Shown here: positions 10,581 through 20,251 of the stretch, one piece after another
Layout of the letters: every line of letters begins with the position of its first letter
Position numbering within the stretch: position 1 is the first letter of the stretch
Notes under the pieces: model-generated
The model's database searches: none
The model's input: the letters and a program-made list of their open reading frames with translations, nothing else
Told to the model about the DNA's origin: nothing
Position numbers and translations under genes: made by a program
From: an uncultured Pelagibacteraceae bacterium
Lineage (GTDB): Bacteria; Pseudomonadota; Alphaproteobacteria; Pelagibacterales; Pelagibacteraceae
Reading direction: 5' to 3'
Length of the DNA: 64,000 bases
NCBI GenBank assembly: GCA_902589155.1
Contig: CACIRV010000002.1
Span: 62,001-126,000, forward strand

Positions 10581-11435
10581 TTATCTGTTTATTCCCCTTA
10601 TTCTTTCAGATCTTCTTCTTAAAAGTTCTGCAGCAACTAAAACCAAAGTTGATAAAAGAATTAAACAAGTAGCAACAGATAATATTGTTGGGCTTAATTG
10701 CTCTCTTAATCCTGTCCACATTTGAATTGGAATTGTTGTATTATCTAAACCGGCTAAGAATAATACAATTACAACTTCGTCAAAAGATGTAACAAATGCA
10801 AATAAAGCCCCTGAAATAACACCAGGTAAAATAAGAGGCAAAGTGATTTTCATAAAAGTATTTACAGGATGACTTCCAAGGCTTGCTGCAGCCCTTGTAA
10901 CGCTATGATCAAATCCTGACAAGGTAGCTGTAACTGTAATTACTACAAATGGAGTTCCTAAAATAATATGTGCAATAATTATTCCTGTGTGTGTTGCTGC
11001 AAGGCCGGCTTTTGCCATAAAAAAGAAAATTGCAACTCCTGAAATTATTAATGGAACAATCATAGGAGATATTAGAGTTGCCATGATAATACCTTTGTAA
11101 GGCATATATCTGCTGCTCAATCCTAACGCTGCTACGGTTCCAAGTATAACTGCGCCTATAGTTGCAAATGTTGCTATAAAAAAACTATTTTTTGCAGCAA
11201 GTCCCCAAGGATTTTTTGTTCCATAAACCATGTCTTTATACCATCTTAAAGAAAAAGCATCTGGATCTAATCTTTTCATGCCATCTGTTATTACTAAAAA
11301 TTCTTCAGCATTAAAGGATAAAGGAAAAATTACAAATAAAGGTGCAATTAAAAAGAAAAAAACACATCCACAAATAAAAAGATAAACGTAGTGCCATATT
11401 CTATAATGCGGTTCAGTATATTTTGGTAAAGCCAT
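10581..11435 (-). CDS. ABC transporter permease, PotC-like
   Basis: Binding-protein-dependent permease EAA-type motif AAASLGSHPVNTFMKITLPLILPGVISGALFAFVTSFDEVV. Confidence 0.88.
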   Translation of the reverse strand: MALPKYTEPHYRIWHYVYLFICGCVFFFLIAPLFVIFPLSFNAEEFLVITDGMKRLDPDAFSLRWYKDMVYGTKNPWGLAAKNSFFIATFATIGAVILGTVAALGLSSRYMPYKGIIMATLISPMIVPLIISGVAIFFFMAKAGLAATHTGIIIAHIILGTPFVVITVTATLSGFDHSVTRAAASLGSHPVNTFMKITLPLILPGVISGALFAFVTSFDEVVIVLFLAGLDNTTIPIQMWTGLREQLSPTILSVATCLILLSTLVLVAAELLRRRSERIRGINR

Positions 11436-11437
11436 AA

Positions 11438-12691
11438 TTATCCTAATTTAATATTATCTATTCCAACTAATTTGTTATAAACCCAATAGACAGCTAAAAC
11501 CCCTGCCAATAACATTAATCCCATCGCTGAAGCAAAACTCCAGTCTAAAGTATATTTCATATGATATGCAATCTGATTACTAATTAGTGTTCCTGATGCT
11601 CCACCAACTAATTCTGGAGTAATGTAATAACCAATAGCAAGAATAAAAACCAATAAAGATCCTGCTCCTATACCTGGTATGGTTAACGGAAAATATATCT
11701 TCCAAAATGTTATAAATGGAGTTCCTCCTAAAGATTTACCTGCTCGGACTAAACTTGGCGAAATAGTTTTCATTACGCTGTAAAGAGGTAAAACCATAAA
11801 TGGTAACAAAATTTGTGTCATCGCAATATAAGTGCCTGTTTCATTGTACATCATTACTAATCTCTTATCGTCTGCAACGAGACCAATCCAAACTAAAAAA
11901 TCATTAACAACTCCTTGCTGTTGAAGCAGAATCATCCAACTGGCAGTTCTGACAAGCAGTGAAGTCCAGAAAGGTAAAAGAACGCAAATCATTAATAAAT
12001 TACTGTATTTCATTGGAAGAGTGGCGAGTAGATGCGCAATAGGATAAGCCATTAAAAAACAGAAAAGAGTTACGTAAAAGGCTATTTTAAGAGTTCTAAC
12101 CCATAATTTCTTATAAATTCTACGATCTTCTTCTACTTGAACGAATTTTCCATCTTCATTCTGATACATGTCTACGCCTTTTAAATATTTAGAATAAGAA
12201 TATGAAGGAGCTCTTCGTTTAATTGCTCTCCAATATTCAACATCTGCCCATCTTTCATGAACAGCCATAATTTGTTCTTTATAATTTCCTTCTTCAAAAG
12301 ATTTTGATTTTCGTCTTAATTTTTTAATGATACTTTTAAAACCATTTTTTGTATAATTAAGTTGAGTTGATAATTTTCCTTCTTTCTCTTCTTCAATTAA
12401 TTTTTGAAAATCAATATAAAAAGCTTCGAACACTTCCTCCGATGGAAGTTCTTTTCCATCCCAACGTTCCATTGCTACGAATGTTTTAGGTAAAGCTTTT
12501 GTTACCATACGATCATCTACACTATTAAAAAGCATTCCTACAATTGGAGAAATGTAAACAATTAATAAAAAAAATAATAAAGGAGAGACTAATAAAAAAG
12601 CTTTAAATTTATTTCTTCTCTCAACTTTCTTAAGGCTTACCTCTAAAGGAATGCCGTCTGTAGTTAAAATTTTTTGTGTTTCACTGCTCAT
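11438..12691 (-). CDS. ABC transporter permease, PotB-like, with large insertion after TM1
   Basis: AGKSLGGTPFITFWKIYFPLTIPGIGAGSLLVFILAIGYYITPELVGG; ~130-aa hydrophilic segment between TM1 and core helices. Confidence 0.87.
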   Translation of the reverse strand: MSSETQKILTTDGIPLEVSLKKVERRNKFKAFLLVSPLLFFLLIVYISPIVGMLFNSVDDRMVTKALPKTFVAMERWDGKELPSEEVFEAFYIDFQKLIEEEKEGKLSTQLNYTKNGFKSIIKKLRRKSKSFEEGNYKEQIMAVHERWADVEYWRAIKRRAPSYSYSKYLKGVDMYQNEDGKFVQVEEDRRIYKKLWVRTLKIAFYVTLFCFLMAYPIAHLLATLPMKYSNLLMICVLLPFWTSLLVRTASWMILLQQQGVVNDFLVWIGLVADDKRLVMMYNETGTYIAMTQILLPFMVLPLYSVMKTISPSLVRAGKSLGGTPFITFWKIYFPLTIPGIGAGSLLVFILAIGYYITPELVGGASGTLISNQIAYHMKYTLDWSFASAMGLMLLAGVLAVYWVYNKLVGIDNIKLG

Positions 12692-12700
12692 AAATAAAAA

Positions 12701-12723
12701 GGGCGGTTAGTTAATAACCGCCC
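12701..12723 (-). terminator. Intrinsic-terminator/attenuator-like hairpin between SBP gene and permease gene
   Basis: gggcggtta-gttaa-taaccgccc, perfect 9-bp stem, followed on the - strand by TTTTTATTT and then the permease ATG. Confidence 0.75.
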
Positions 12724-12759
12724 CTAATATAATATATCATCTAAATCTTTAAAACTTAA

Positions 12760-13878
12760 TTAAAGACCAGATTTCATAGCTTCCCATTTTTCACCGATTT
12801 CTGTACCGTTGTCAGCCCAGAAAACTGCATCAATTAGGATATAGCTTTTTGTATTGTTTGGATGAGTTGGCATTTGCCCCATCATGGCTGTTTTACCATC
12901 TTTGTACCATGGTTCACCCGCTTCAATAACTTTAAGAGAAGATTTTCTCCAAGGTGCATAAGCAATGTACTTCGCTGAACCAGCTAAACCTTCTGTGCTA
13001 GTCATTTGCGCAATTGCTTTCATAGCATCAGCCTCGTTTGGTCCTCCTTTAACAACTACCATGTATTGGTAATCTAAACCTTGAGCATCCCAAACTTGTT
13101 TTAATGGTGCGCCTTCTCCAATTTCTGCATTGAAGAATCTACCATTCCAACCTGTTGCCATTACAACTTCACCCTGCATAAGTAGTTCAGGTGGCTTAGC
13201 ACCAGCTGACCAAAATACACATCCGCCGTTAGGGTCTTTGCAAAGAGCTTCCATCTTATCCATTGCTTTTTTAAGACCTTTTTCCTTTGAAAGTTGTTTG
13301 TAAATTTTCTTTCCACCTTTACCTGGCTTAGTTCCAGAAGCTGCTAATGCCATTTCTAGATTGTGCATAGCACTTTTGTAAACGCCTCTTTTACCTGGCC
13401 ATGTTTTAGTGTCAAAGAAATCTTTTATAGTTTTTGGTTTTTTGCTACCAATTTTTGCATCATGGTAAGCATATGTCCAAGAATATAAAATATTTCCTAC
13501 AGCACAATCACTAGGCATTGACGTAAAGAAGTCTTTACTCGCTTTAGTTCCATCTGGAGCTGGTGGAAAGTCTTTGTCAAAATCAAATTTAACAAATAAA
13601 CCTTCGTCACATCCGTTGATAGTGTCCATAGCGAAAACGTCCATTATGTCCCAAGTAATTTTACCTGCTGCTTTTTGAGCTTTAACTTCAGATAATCCAC
13701 CTGAATAGTCTACCCAATTGATAGGTATCCCTAATTTTTTTGCAGTTGGATCTCCATACCCTAATTTTTGACTTTCAGTGTAAGCTCCACCCCAAGATGC
13801 AACAGTTACTGCATATGAAGTTGAAGAAATTGAAAGAGCAAAAACTAAAGTAAGTAATAGTTTACTTAATTTTCTCAT
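12760..13878 (-). CDS. PotD-like extracellular solute-binding protein
   Basis: Signal peptide LLLTLVFALSISSTSYA, SWGGAYTESQK, polyamine/spermidine-type SBP organisation beside PotABC genes. Confidence 0.88.
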   Translation of the reverse strand: MRKLSKLLLTLVFALSISSTSYAVTVASWGGAYTESQKLGYGDPTAKKLGIPINWVDYSGGLSEVKAQKAAGKITWDIMDVFAMDTINGCDEGLFVKFDFDKDFPPAPDGTKASKDFFTSMPSDCAVGNILYSWTYAYHDAKIGSKKPKTIKDFFDTKTWPGKRGVYKSAMHNLEMALAASGTKPGKGGKKIYKQLSKEKGLKKAMDKMEALCKDPNGGCVFWSAGAKPPELLMQGEVVMATGWNGRFFNAEIGEGAPLKQVWDAQGLDYQYMVVVKGGPNEADAMKAIAQMTSTEGLAGSAKYIAYAPWRKSSLKVIEAGEPWYKDGKTAMMGQMPTHPNNTKSYILIDAVFWADNGTEIGEKWEAMKSGL

Positions 13879-13997
13879 TTATTCCCCTCCGTTTAAACGT
13901 TTATTATTTTTTTATTACAACAATTAACAAAAATTAAGTCAACCTCTGATTTAAGTTAATTATTGTTTAAAATTAGGATTTTTTGATTGAATCAATC

Positions 13998-15092
13998 TCA
14001 GATTGATTTTGGATCTAGAGCTCTAGCGTCATGACTATTCCAGCCAACATTAATATCATTTCCAGGTTTTATATCCATTCTTGCAGAGCTGTTAGGGACT
14101 TTTAAAATGAATTCTTTATTGCCTAATAAATTTAATCTAACTCTGGCATGATCTCCGTGATAAATAACTTCCTCAATTTTTCCTTTGTGCTTATTATCCA
14201 TTTTTTCTTCAGGGTCTATAATCGCTCTCTCTGGTCTTAAAGAAACTTTAGTTTTTTCACCTTTTGTTTTTACCCTTATTGGATTAGAAATTATTTCAGC
14301 TCCCGTATCTAATTTAACTTTACATTTGCCTCCCGAGATATCTGTGACTTGTCCAGAAAAGGTATTATTCTCTCCTATAAATTCTGCAACAAACGAATTT
14401 ACAGGCTCTTCGTATAATTTATCTGGGCTAGATAGTTGTTGTACTTTTCCATCATTAAAAACTGCAATTCTACTAGACATAGTAAGAGCTTCGCTTTGAT
14501 CATGAGTAACGTAAACTACAGTTACACCAATATTTTCATGAATGTGTTTAATTTCATACTGCATACTTTCTCTTAAATTTTTATCTAAAGCTCCTAATGG
14601 TTCATCCATTAAAACTAATTGAGGGTCAAATACTAAAGATCTCGCAACCGCAACTCTTTGTTGTTGTCCTCCTGATAATTGATTAGGCATTCTTTTTTCA
14701 AATCCAGATAAAGAAACCATAGACAAAGCCTTGTCGACTTTTTTATCAATATCATCTTTTGCAAGTTTTCTTACTTTTAATGGAAAAGCTAAATTTTCAT
14801 AAACAGTTAAGTGTGGAAATAATGCATAATTTTGAAAAACCATTCCTATGCCTCTTTTGTGTGGAGGAATTCTTGAAATGGGTTTTGAATCTAAATAAAT
14901 TTCACCATTTGTTGGTGTTTCAAAACCTGCTAACATCATCAAGCATGTTGTTTTTCCTGAACCAGATGGTCCCAACATTGTAATAAATTCACCTTCGTTG
15001 ATATCAAGATTTAAGTCTTTAACGACCAAAACTTTACCGTCATAACTTTTGTCTACTTTATCAAATTTTACAAAGCTTTTTGAAGACGTCAT
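13998..15092 (-). CDS. PotA-like ABC transporter ATP-binding protein with TOBE domain
   Basis: Walker A GPSGSGKTT, LSGGQQQRVAVARSL, Walker B LVLMDEPLGALD, C-terminal TOBE-like region. Confidence 0.93.
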   Translation of the reverse strand: MTSSKSFVKFDKVDKSYDGKVLVVKDLNLDINEGEFITMLGPSGSGKTTCLMMLAGFETPTNGEIYLDSKPISRIPPHKRGIGMVFQNYALFPHLTVYENLAFPLKVRKLAKDDIDKKVDKALSMVSLSGFEKRMPNQLSGGQQQRVAVARSLVFDPQLVLMDEPLGALDKNLRESMQYEIKHIHENIGVTVVYVTHDQSEALTMSSRIAVFNDGKVQQLSSPDKLYEEPVNSFVAEFIGENNTFSGQVTDISGGKCKVKLDTGAEIISNPIRVKTKGEKTKVSLRPERAIIDPEEKMDNKHKGKIEEVIYHGDHARVRLNLLGNKEFILKVPNSSARMDIKPGNDINVGWNSHDARALDPKSI

Positions 15093-15139
15093 ATAAGGAT
15101 TATTTAAAGCATTTAAGAAAATTTATTTCAAGGTTTTTA

Positions 15140-16306
15140 TTATTTAATATGTAATTCTCTAGATAAATTGCAGAATAATTCAGAGCCACTTTGAGTAACT
15201 CTAACTGCTTCGCTTGCTTCTACGCCCCAATCACCGAATTGCATCACTGCAATCATATGGAAAGTAACGTTAGGTTGTAAAATAGTTTTATCACCTTTTA
15301 GTATATTAAATGTTTGTTCCCCCCAATCTGGAGGGTAACCAATACCAATTGAGTATCCTGTTCTGGACTCTTTTTTAATCTTGTATTTATCTAATACGCC
15401 CCAAAATTTTTGAGCAATATCATCAACTGTGTTTCCAGGTTTAGTTACCGCAATACCGGCATCTAATGCTTCATTAGTTGCTTTCATTGTATCAATCTTT
15501 TTTTGATCTCTTTCGCCTAACAAAACTGTACGTGCCATAGGACAGTGATATCTTCTATAAGCGCCAGCAATTTCAATAATTGTTGCTTCTCCTGAAACAA
15601 ATTTATCTTCTGTTGCAGTTAAATGGGATGCTGAAGTTCCTTTACCCGTTGGCAACAAAGTTGCAATGCTTGGATAATCTCCTCCAAACTCTTTTGTTCC
15701 ATTAAATAAAGCTTTCTGAATATCGGCCACAGCATCACATTGTCTTATACCGGGATTAATACTTTTAAAAGCTGTTTTCATTCCACTCTCAACTATACGA
15801 GCGGCCGACTGGATTAATTTAATTTCTGTATTCGACTTAATAACTCTTACCCAATTGACCAATCGTTCAGCATCTTTTAATTTTGCATTCGGTAAACCTT
15901 TTTTGATGGTCTCATAACAAAATGCTGTGAAGTAATGACTGTCCATTTCTAATCCAATATTTAGATTGTCCCATTTTCTTTTTTTAATAATCTCAACCAA
16001 ATATTGATAAGGATGTAGAGGCCAAGTATGAATATATTTTTCATCGTACTCAATAATATTTTTATCTTGTAAATATGTTTTGATATATGCTCCTCCTCCA
16101 TCTTGAGCTCTCACAAAACAAATGGGCTCGTCTTCATTAACATGAACTAAAACACATTGAGCGTAATAAAAAGACCAAGCATCATAACCAGTTAAATAAT
16201 TCATGTTTGCTGGGTCGTGAGACACTAATAGATCAATACCTTTTTTTTGCATACTGATCTTAACTTTTGTTAAGCGGTCTTTGTATTCTTGTTTTTCAAA
16301 AAGCAT
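15140..16306 (-). CDS. doeA: M24 family hydrolase, ectoine hydrolase DoeA/EutD-like
   Basis: NMNYLTGYDAWSFYYAQCVLV, FGGDYPSIATLLPTGKGTSASHLT, EIAGAYRRYHCPMARTVLLG, GYPPDWGEQTF resemble ectoine hydrolases as recalled. Confidence 0.75.
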   Translation of the reverse strand: MLFEKQEYKDRLTKVKISMQKKGIDLLVSHDPANMNYLTGYDAWSFYYAQCVLVHVNEDEPICFVRAQDGGGAYIKTYLQDKNIIEYDEKYIHTWPLHPYQYLVEIIKKRKWDNLNIGLEMDSHYFTAFCYETIKKGLPNAKLKDAERLVNWVRVIKSNTEIKLIQSAARIVESGMKTAFKSINPGIRQCDAVADIQKALFNGTKEFGGDYPSIATLLPTGKGTSASHLTATEDKFVSGEATIIEIAGAYRRYHCPMARTVLLGERDQKKIDTMKATNEALDAGIAVTKPGNTVDDIAQKFWGVLDKYKIKKESRTGYSIGIGYPPDWGEQTFNILKGDKTILQPNVTFHMIAVMQFGDWGVEASEAVRVTQSGSELFCNLSRELHIK

Positions 16307-17056
16307 TTAGTTTTCTAAAAGTTTTCCAAATCCTTTTATTGGAGATTTATATCCAACTGATCTTATTGTATCCCAAATTAAGGTTTGATTGCTAGATAAC
16401 ACTGGTTTTTTTATTATTTGTTCTAATTTTTTAAGAATGTTCAAAACTGGTAATGCTGTGCAAGATATAAATAATGCATCTGCATTTTTTGTTTCTAATT
16501 TTGATAATATTTCTAAAATATAATTGGGATCAACATTAGCAAACTCTGAGTCTAAGTTTAGATTTAAACTAGCGAATGATAAAACTTCAATATCTTTTTT
16601 ATTAAAATAATCTAAGATAGTGTTATTTATTTCATCAGGATATGGAGTAAATAAAGCAATTTTTTTTATATTCATTTTTTTAAAAGCTTTAATTGCAGAG
16701 GTTACTGGCGTTGTAACGTAACAACTCGGTTTACCTAGCAATATATTTTCTTTTACTTTTTCTTCTCCAATAGCGATTGTTCCTGATGTGCAGCCGTAAG
16801 CAATAGCGCTGATCTTTTCGTCGGGTAATATTTTATGTGCTACAGACTCAAGATCATCTTGCATTTTTAATAGGTTTTCTTTGGTTAATGGATTTTGATT
16901 ATGAATACGATTTATGAACATGTCTAAAGGCAAATTCTTAAAAATATTATTAAAATCGCCCTCTATAGTTTGATCTGTTGATAAAGCAATTAAGCCAACT
17001 TTTGGATTTAATTTATTTTTAAACTTAGCGTTAAAATGCTTAATAACTGTAGTCAT
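16307..17056 (-). CDS. eutA: Asp/Glu racemase superfamily, maleate isomerase/EutA-like
   Basis: Two Cys motifs AYGCTSGT and FISCTALP typical of the arylmalonate decarboxylase/maleate isomerase group; directly abuts the DoeA-like gene. Confidence 0.7.
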   Translation of the reverse strand: MTTVIKHFNAKFKNKLNPKVGLIALSTDQTIEGDFNNIFKNLPLDMFINRIHNQNPLTKENLLKMQDDLESVAHKILPDEKISAIAYGCTSGTIAIGEEKVKENILLGKPSCYVTTPVTSAIKAFKKMNIKKIALFTPYPDEINNTILDYFNKKDIEVLSFASLNLNLDSEFANVDPNYILEILSKLETKNADALFISCTALPVLNILKKLEQIIKKPVLSSNQTLIWDTIRSVGYKSPIKGFGKLLEN

Positions 17057-17115
17057 TAAGACTTATGATACTTTATTTAATTGGGAAAAGTAAAACTATA
17101 TTTTAGATGGTTTAC

Positions 17116-18123
17116 TTAAGCGAAAACTTCTCCCCAAGTTCCTCTTGTAGAGGCTTTAGAATATTCTGTTGCACGTCCTTCAAAGAAATTCATGTGCTCA
17201 ACTCCATTTAACATCGTGTCTAACCATGTTAAAGGATTTTTCTTAACATCATAAATTGGGTCAAGACCTAATTGTTCAAGTCTTCTGTTTCCAATGAATC
17301 TAATGTACTGCTTAATTTCATTTGCTGTTAAACCTTCCAAAGGACCCATTTGAAAAGCTAAATCAATAAATGCATCTTCATGTGTTACAATAGTTTTGCA
17401 CGCGTCAACTATTTCTTTTTTAAGTTTATCATTCCAGATTTGTGGTTCTTCTTTAATAAAATCTCTAAATAATCTAATCATAGAATTACAATGCAAAGTC
17501 TCATCTCTTACAGACCAAGTTACTATTTGACCCATTCCTTTCATCTTGTTAAATCTTGGAAAATTTAGGAGTATTGCAAAACTTGCAAAAAGCTGAAGCC
17601 CTTCTGTAAAAGCAGAAAATACAGCCATTGTCATTGCAATATTGTGTTTTGATTTAACATCGAAGCCTTGCATATAATCATATTTATCTTTCATCTCTTT
17701 ATATTGTAAGAAAGCTGAATACTCTGTTTCTGGCATTCCAATAGTATCTAATAAATGAGAATACGCAGCAATGTGTACTGTTTCCATTGCGGCAAAGGCT
17801 GTCATCATCATTAAAACTTCAGTTGGTTTAAAAACAGTTGTGTAGTGTCTTAAATAACAATTGTTAACTTCTACATCGGCTTGAGTAAAAAATCTAAATA
17901 TATGAGTTAAAAGATTTTTTTCTTCTGGTGTTAAGTTTTTTTGCCAATCTTTAACATCATCTCCAAGTGGAACTTCCTCTGGCAACCAGTGAATTCTTTG
18001 TTGTGTTAGCCATGCATCGTAGCACCATGGATATCTAAATGGTTTATAGACTGGATTTTCTACTAATAAACCCATTTTTTTTGGTTGAATTATTCCTGGT
18101 TTAATTTTTTTTGCTACTGACAT
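17116..18123 (-). CDS. nrdB: Ribonucleotide reductase class I beta subunit NrdB
   Basis: METVHIAAYSHLL (E-x2-H-x3-Y metal/radical motif), RDETLHCNSMIR; start placed at MSVAKK (18123), 8 nt after GAGGAG, rather than the ORF-track start at 18132. Confidence 0.93.
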   Translation of the reverse strand: MSVAKKIKPGIIQPKKMGLLVENPVYKPFRYPWCYDAWLTQQRIHWLPEEVPLGDDVKDWQKNLTPEEKNLLTHIFRFFTQADVEVNNCYLRHYTTVFKPTEVLMMMTAFAAMETVHIAAYSHLLDTIGMPETEYSAFLQYKEMKDKYDYMQGFDVKSKHNIAMTMAVFSAFTEGLQLFASFAILLNFPRFNKMKGMGQIVTWSVRDETLHCNSMIRLFRDFIKEEPQIWNDKLKKEIVDACKTIVTHEDAFIDLAFQMGPLEGLTANEIKQYIRFIGNRRLEQLGLDPIYDVKKNPLTWLDTMLNGVEHMNFFEGRATEYSKASTRGTWGEVFA

Positions 18124-20066
18124 GATAAGCACTCCTCATAGTTATTGTCTTTATTATTTGATTCTTGTTCTTTAGAATAAACATTTTTCGTCACATCTGT
18201 TGATGATCCTGCCTGTACATTTTCTGCTCTTTGAATAGATTTCGATCTACAATAATAAAGGCTTTTAAGACCTTTTTTCCAAGCTTGAAAATGAATGTTG
18301 TGAAGTTCTTTTTTGTGTATATCAGCAGGTACAAAAACGTTGATAGATTGAGCTTGTGAAATATGAGGGGTTCTATCTGCGCCTAACTCAACAATCCATC
18401 TTTGGTCTATCTCAAAAGCAGTTTTAAAAGTATCTTTTTCTTCTGCTGTTAAAAAATTCAAATGGGAAACTGAACCTTGATTTGTTGTGATGCTGGACCA
18501 CACTTCATCTGTATCTTTTTTGTATTTTTGAAGAATCTTTTTTAAATATTTGTTTCTTACGTTAAAAGAACCCGATAAAGTTTTATGTGTAAAGCTATTA
18601 GCTGCAATTGGTTCAATTCCTGGGGAAGATCCTCCACAAATAATTGAGATTGATGCTGTTGGTGCTATAGCTGTTTTGTTAGAAAATCTCTCTTTAATTC
18701 CGTATTCTTCTGCATCTGGACATGCTCCTCTCTCTTCAGCGAGTGAAACTGAAGCGGCGTCTACTTTTTCTTGAATGTTTTTAAATATCTTTTTATTCCA
18801 GACTTTACTCATAACAGAGCCAAAAGGGATATTTTTTTGTTGGAAAAAAGAATGTAGGCCCATAACTCCAAGACCAACACTTCTTTCTCTCATTGCTGAA
18901 TATTTTGCATGAGCAAATTCATCAGGAGCTCTATTAATGAAATCAGTCATGACATTATCTAAAAATCTCATTACATCTTCTACAAATTGAGGGTCATCTT
19001 TCCACTGATCGTAAGTGTCGATATTCAAAGATGATAAACAGCAGACTGCCGTTCTTTGTTTACCGTCATTGTCCATTCCTGTTGGAAGAGTAATCTCGCT
19101 ACAAAGATTTGATGTTTTAACTTTTAAACCAGCTAGCTTATGATGTTGAGGTATTTGTCTATTAACAGTATCAATATATACAATATATGGTTCTCCAGTT
19201 TCAATTCTCGCTGTTAGGAGTCTTATCCATAAATTTCTTGCTGGAAGAGTTGACTGAACAGTTCCATCATAAGGGCTTCGAAGCGCCCATTGGCCATCAG
19301 TTTCAACGGCTCTCATAAAATCATCTGTTACTAGGACACCGTGATGTAGATTTAAAGATCTTCTATTAACGTCTCCTCCAGTTGGTCTTCTCATTTCAAT
19401 AAACTCTTCTATTTCGGGATGATCTATTTGTAAATAACAAGCTGCTGATCCTCTTCTTAAAGAACCTTGGCTTATTGCTAATGTTAAGGAGTCCATAACT
19501 TTAATAAAAGGAATTATGCCTGATGTTTTACCAACCTTACCTATTTTTTCTCCTATTGACCTTAAGTTACCCCAATAACTTCCAATTCCTCCTCCTCTTG
19601 CAGCTAACCAAACATTTTCTTCCCATAAATCGGTGATACCTTCTAAACTGTCATTTGCCTCATTTAAAAAACAAGATATTGGCAAACCTCTTTCGGTTCC
19701 ACCATTTGATAAAACAGGAGTTGCGGGCATAAACCAAAGATTGCTTATATAATTATAGATTCTTTGAGCGTGTAGATTGTCATCTGCGTAAACACTTGCC
19801 ACTCTAGCAAATAGATCTTGAAAACTTTCGTTTTGTCCTAAATATCTATCTTTAAGTGTTGCTTTGCCAAAATCAGTTAGATTAGAGTCTCTAGATCGAT
19901 CAATTTTAATTGTTATGCCTCTTTCGTTTTGAAAAAGTTCTGTTTCACCAGATAAAGAAAACAAGTCTGGTTTTTTAGGACCGTTATTGTTTTTTAGTTC
20001 ATTATGGTTTTTTTCGCTTATGCTGCCGACAGCTTTCTCTATTGCCAATGATACGTTTTTATTCAT
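18114..20066 (-). CDS. nrdA: Ribonucleotide reductase class I alpha subunit NrdA
   Basis: FMPATPVLSNGG, SNLCSEI, TAIAPTASISIICGGSSPGIEP, C-terminal CLSCQ redox pair; overlaps nrdB. Confidence 0.95.
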   Translation of the reverse strand: MNKNVSLAIEKAVGSISEKNHNELKNNNGPKKPDLFSLSGETELFQNERGITIKIDRSRDSNLTDFGKATLKDRYLGQNESFQDLFARVASVYADDNLHAQRIYNYISNLWFMPATPVLSNGGTERGLPISCFLNEANDSLEGITDLWEENVWLAARGGGIGSYWGNLRSIGEKIGKVGKTSGIIPFIKVMDSLTLAISQGSLRRGSAACYLQIDHPEIEEFIEMRRPTGGDVNRRSLNLHHGVLVTDDFMRAVETDGQWALRSPYDGTVQSTLPARNLWIRLLTARIETGEPYIVYIDTVNRQIPQHHKLAGLKVKTSNLCSEITLPTGMDNDGKQRTAVCCLSSLNIDTYDQWKDDPQFVEDVMRFLDNVMTDFINRAPDEFAHAKYSAMRERSVGLGVMGLHSFFQQKNIPFGSVMSKVWNKKIFKNIQEKVDAASVSLAEERGACPDAEEYGIKERFSNKTAIAPTASISIICGGSSPGIEPIAANSFTHKTLSGSFNVRNKYLKKILQKYKKDTDEVWSSITTNQGSVSHLNFLTAEEKDTFKTAFEIDQRWIVELGADRTPHISQAQSINVFVPADIHKKELHNIHFQAWKKGLKSLYYCRSKSIQRAENVQAGSSTDVTKNVYSKEQESNNKDNNYEECLSCQ

Positions 20067-20100
20067 ATTTTCCTTATTTTGATCGATTTATTAACAAAAA

Positions 20101-20115
20101 TACTATATATAGTGT
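20101..20115. promoter_or_regulatory. Candidate NrdR-box-like site upstream of nrdA
   Basis: tactatatatagtgt; reverse complement ACACTATATATAGTA resembles the NrdR box consensus; no convincing second box at standard spacing. Confidence 0.5.
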
Positions 20116-20251
20116 TATATTACAGGTTGTATACTAAATAACATTATAATCAATAGAACATTATATGAACATCAATTTAATTTTGCAAGTGGAAAGTTTT
20201 GTTAATAAACATTTAATAACAAAAATCCATATTTTTTAGTATTTATAATTA

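Noticed and set aside
15140-16306. DddP (M24-family DMSP lyase) as alternative identity
   Set aside because: Length and motifs (LTGYDAWSFY, GGDYPS, GYPPDWGE) fit ectoine hydrolase better
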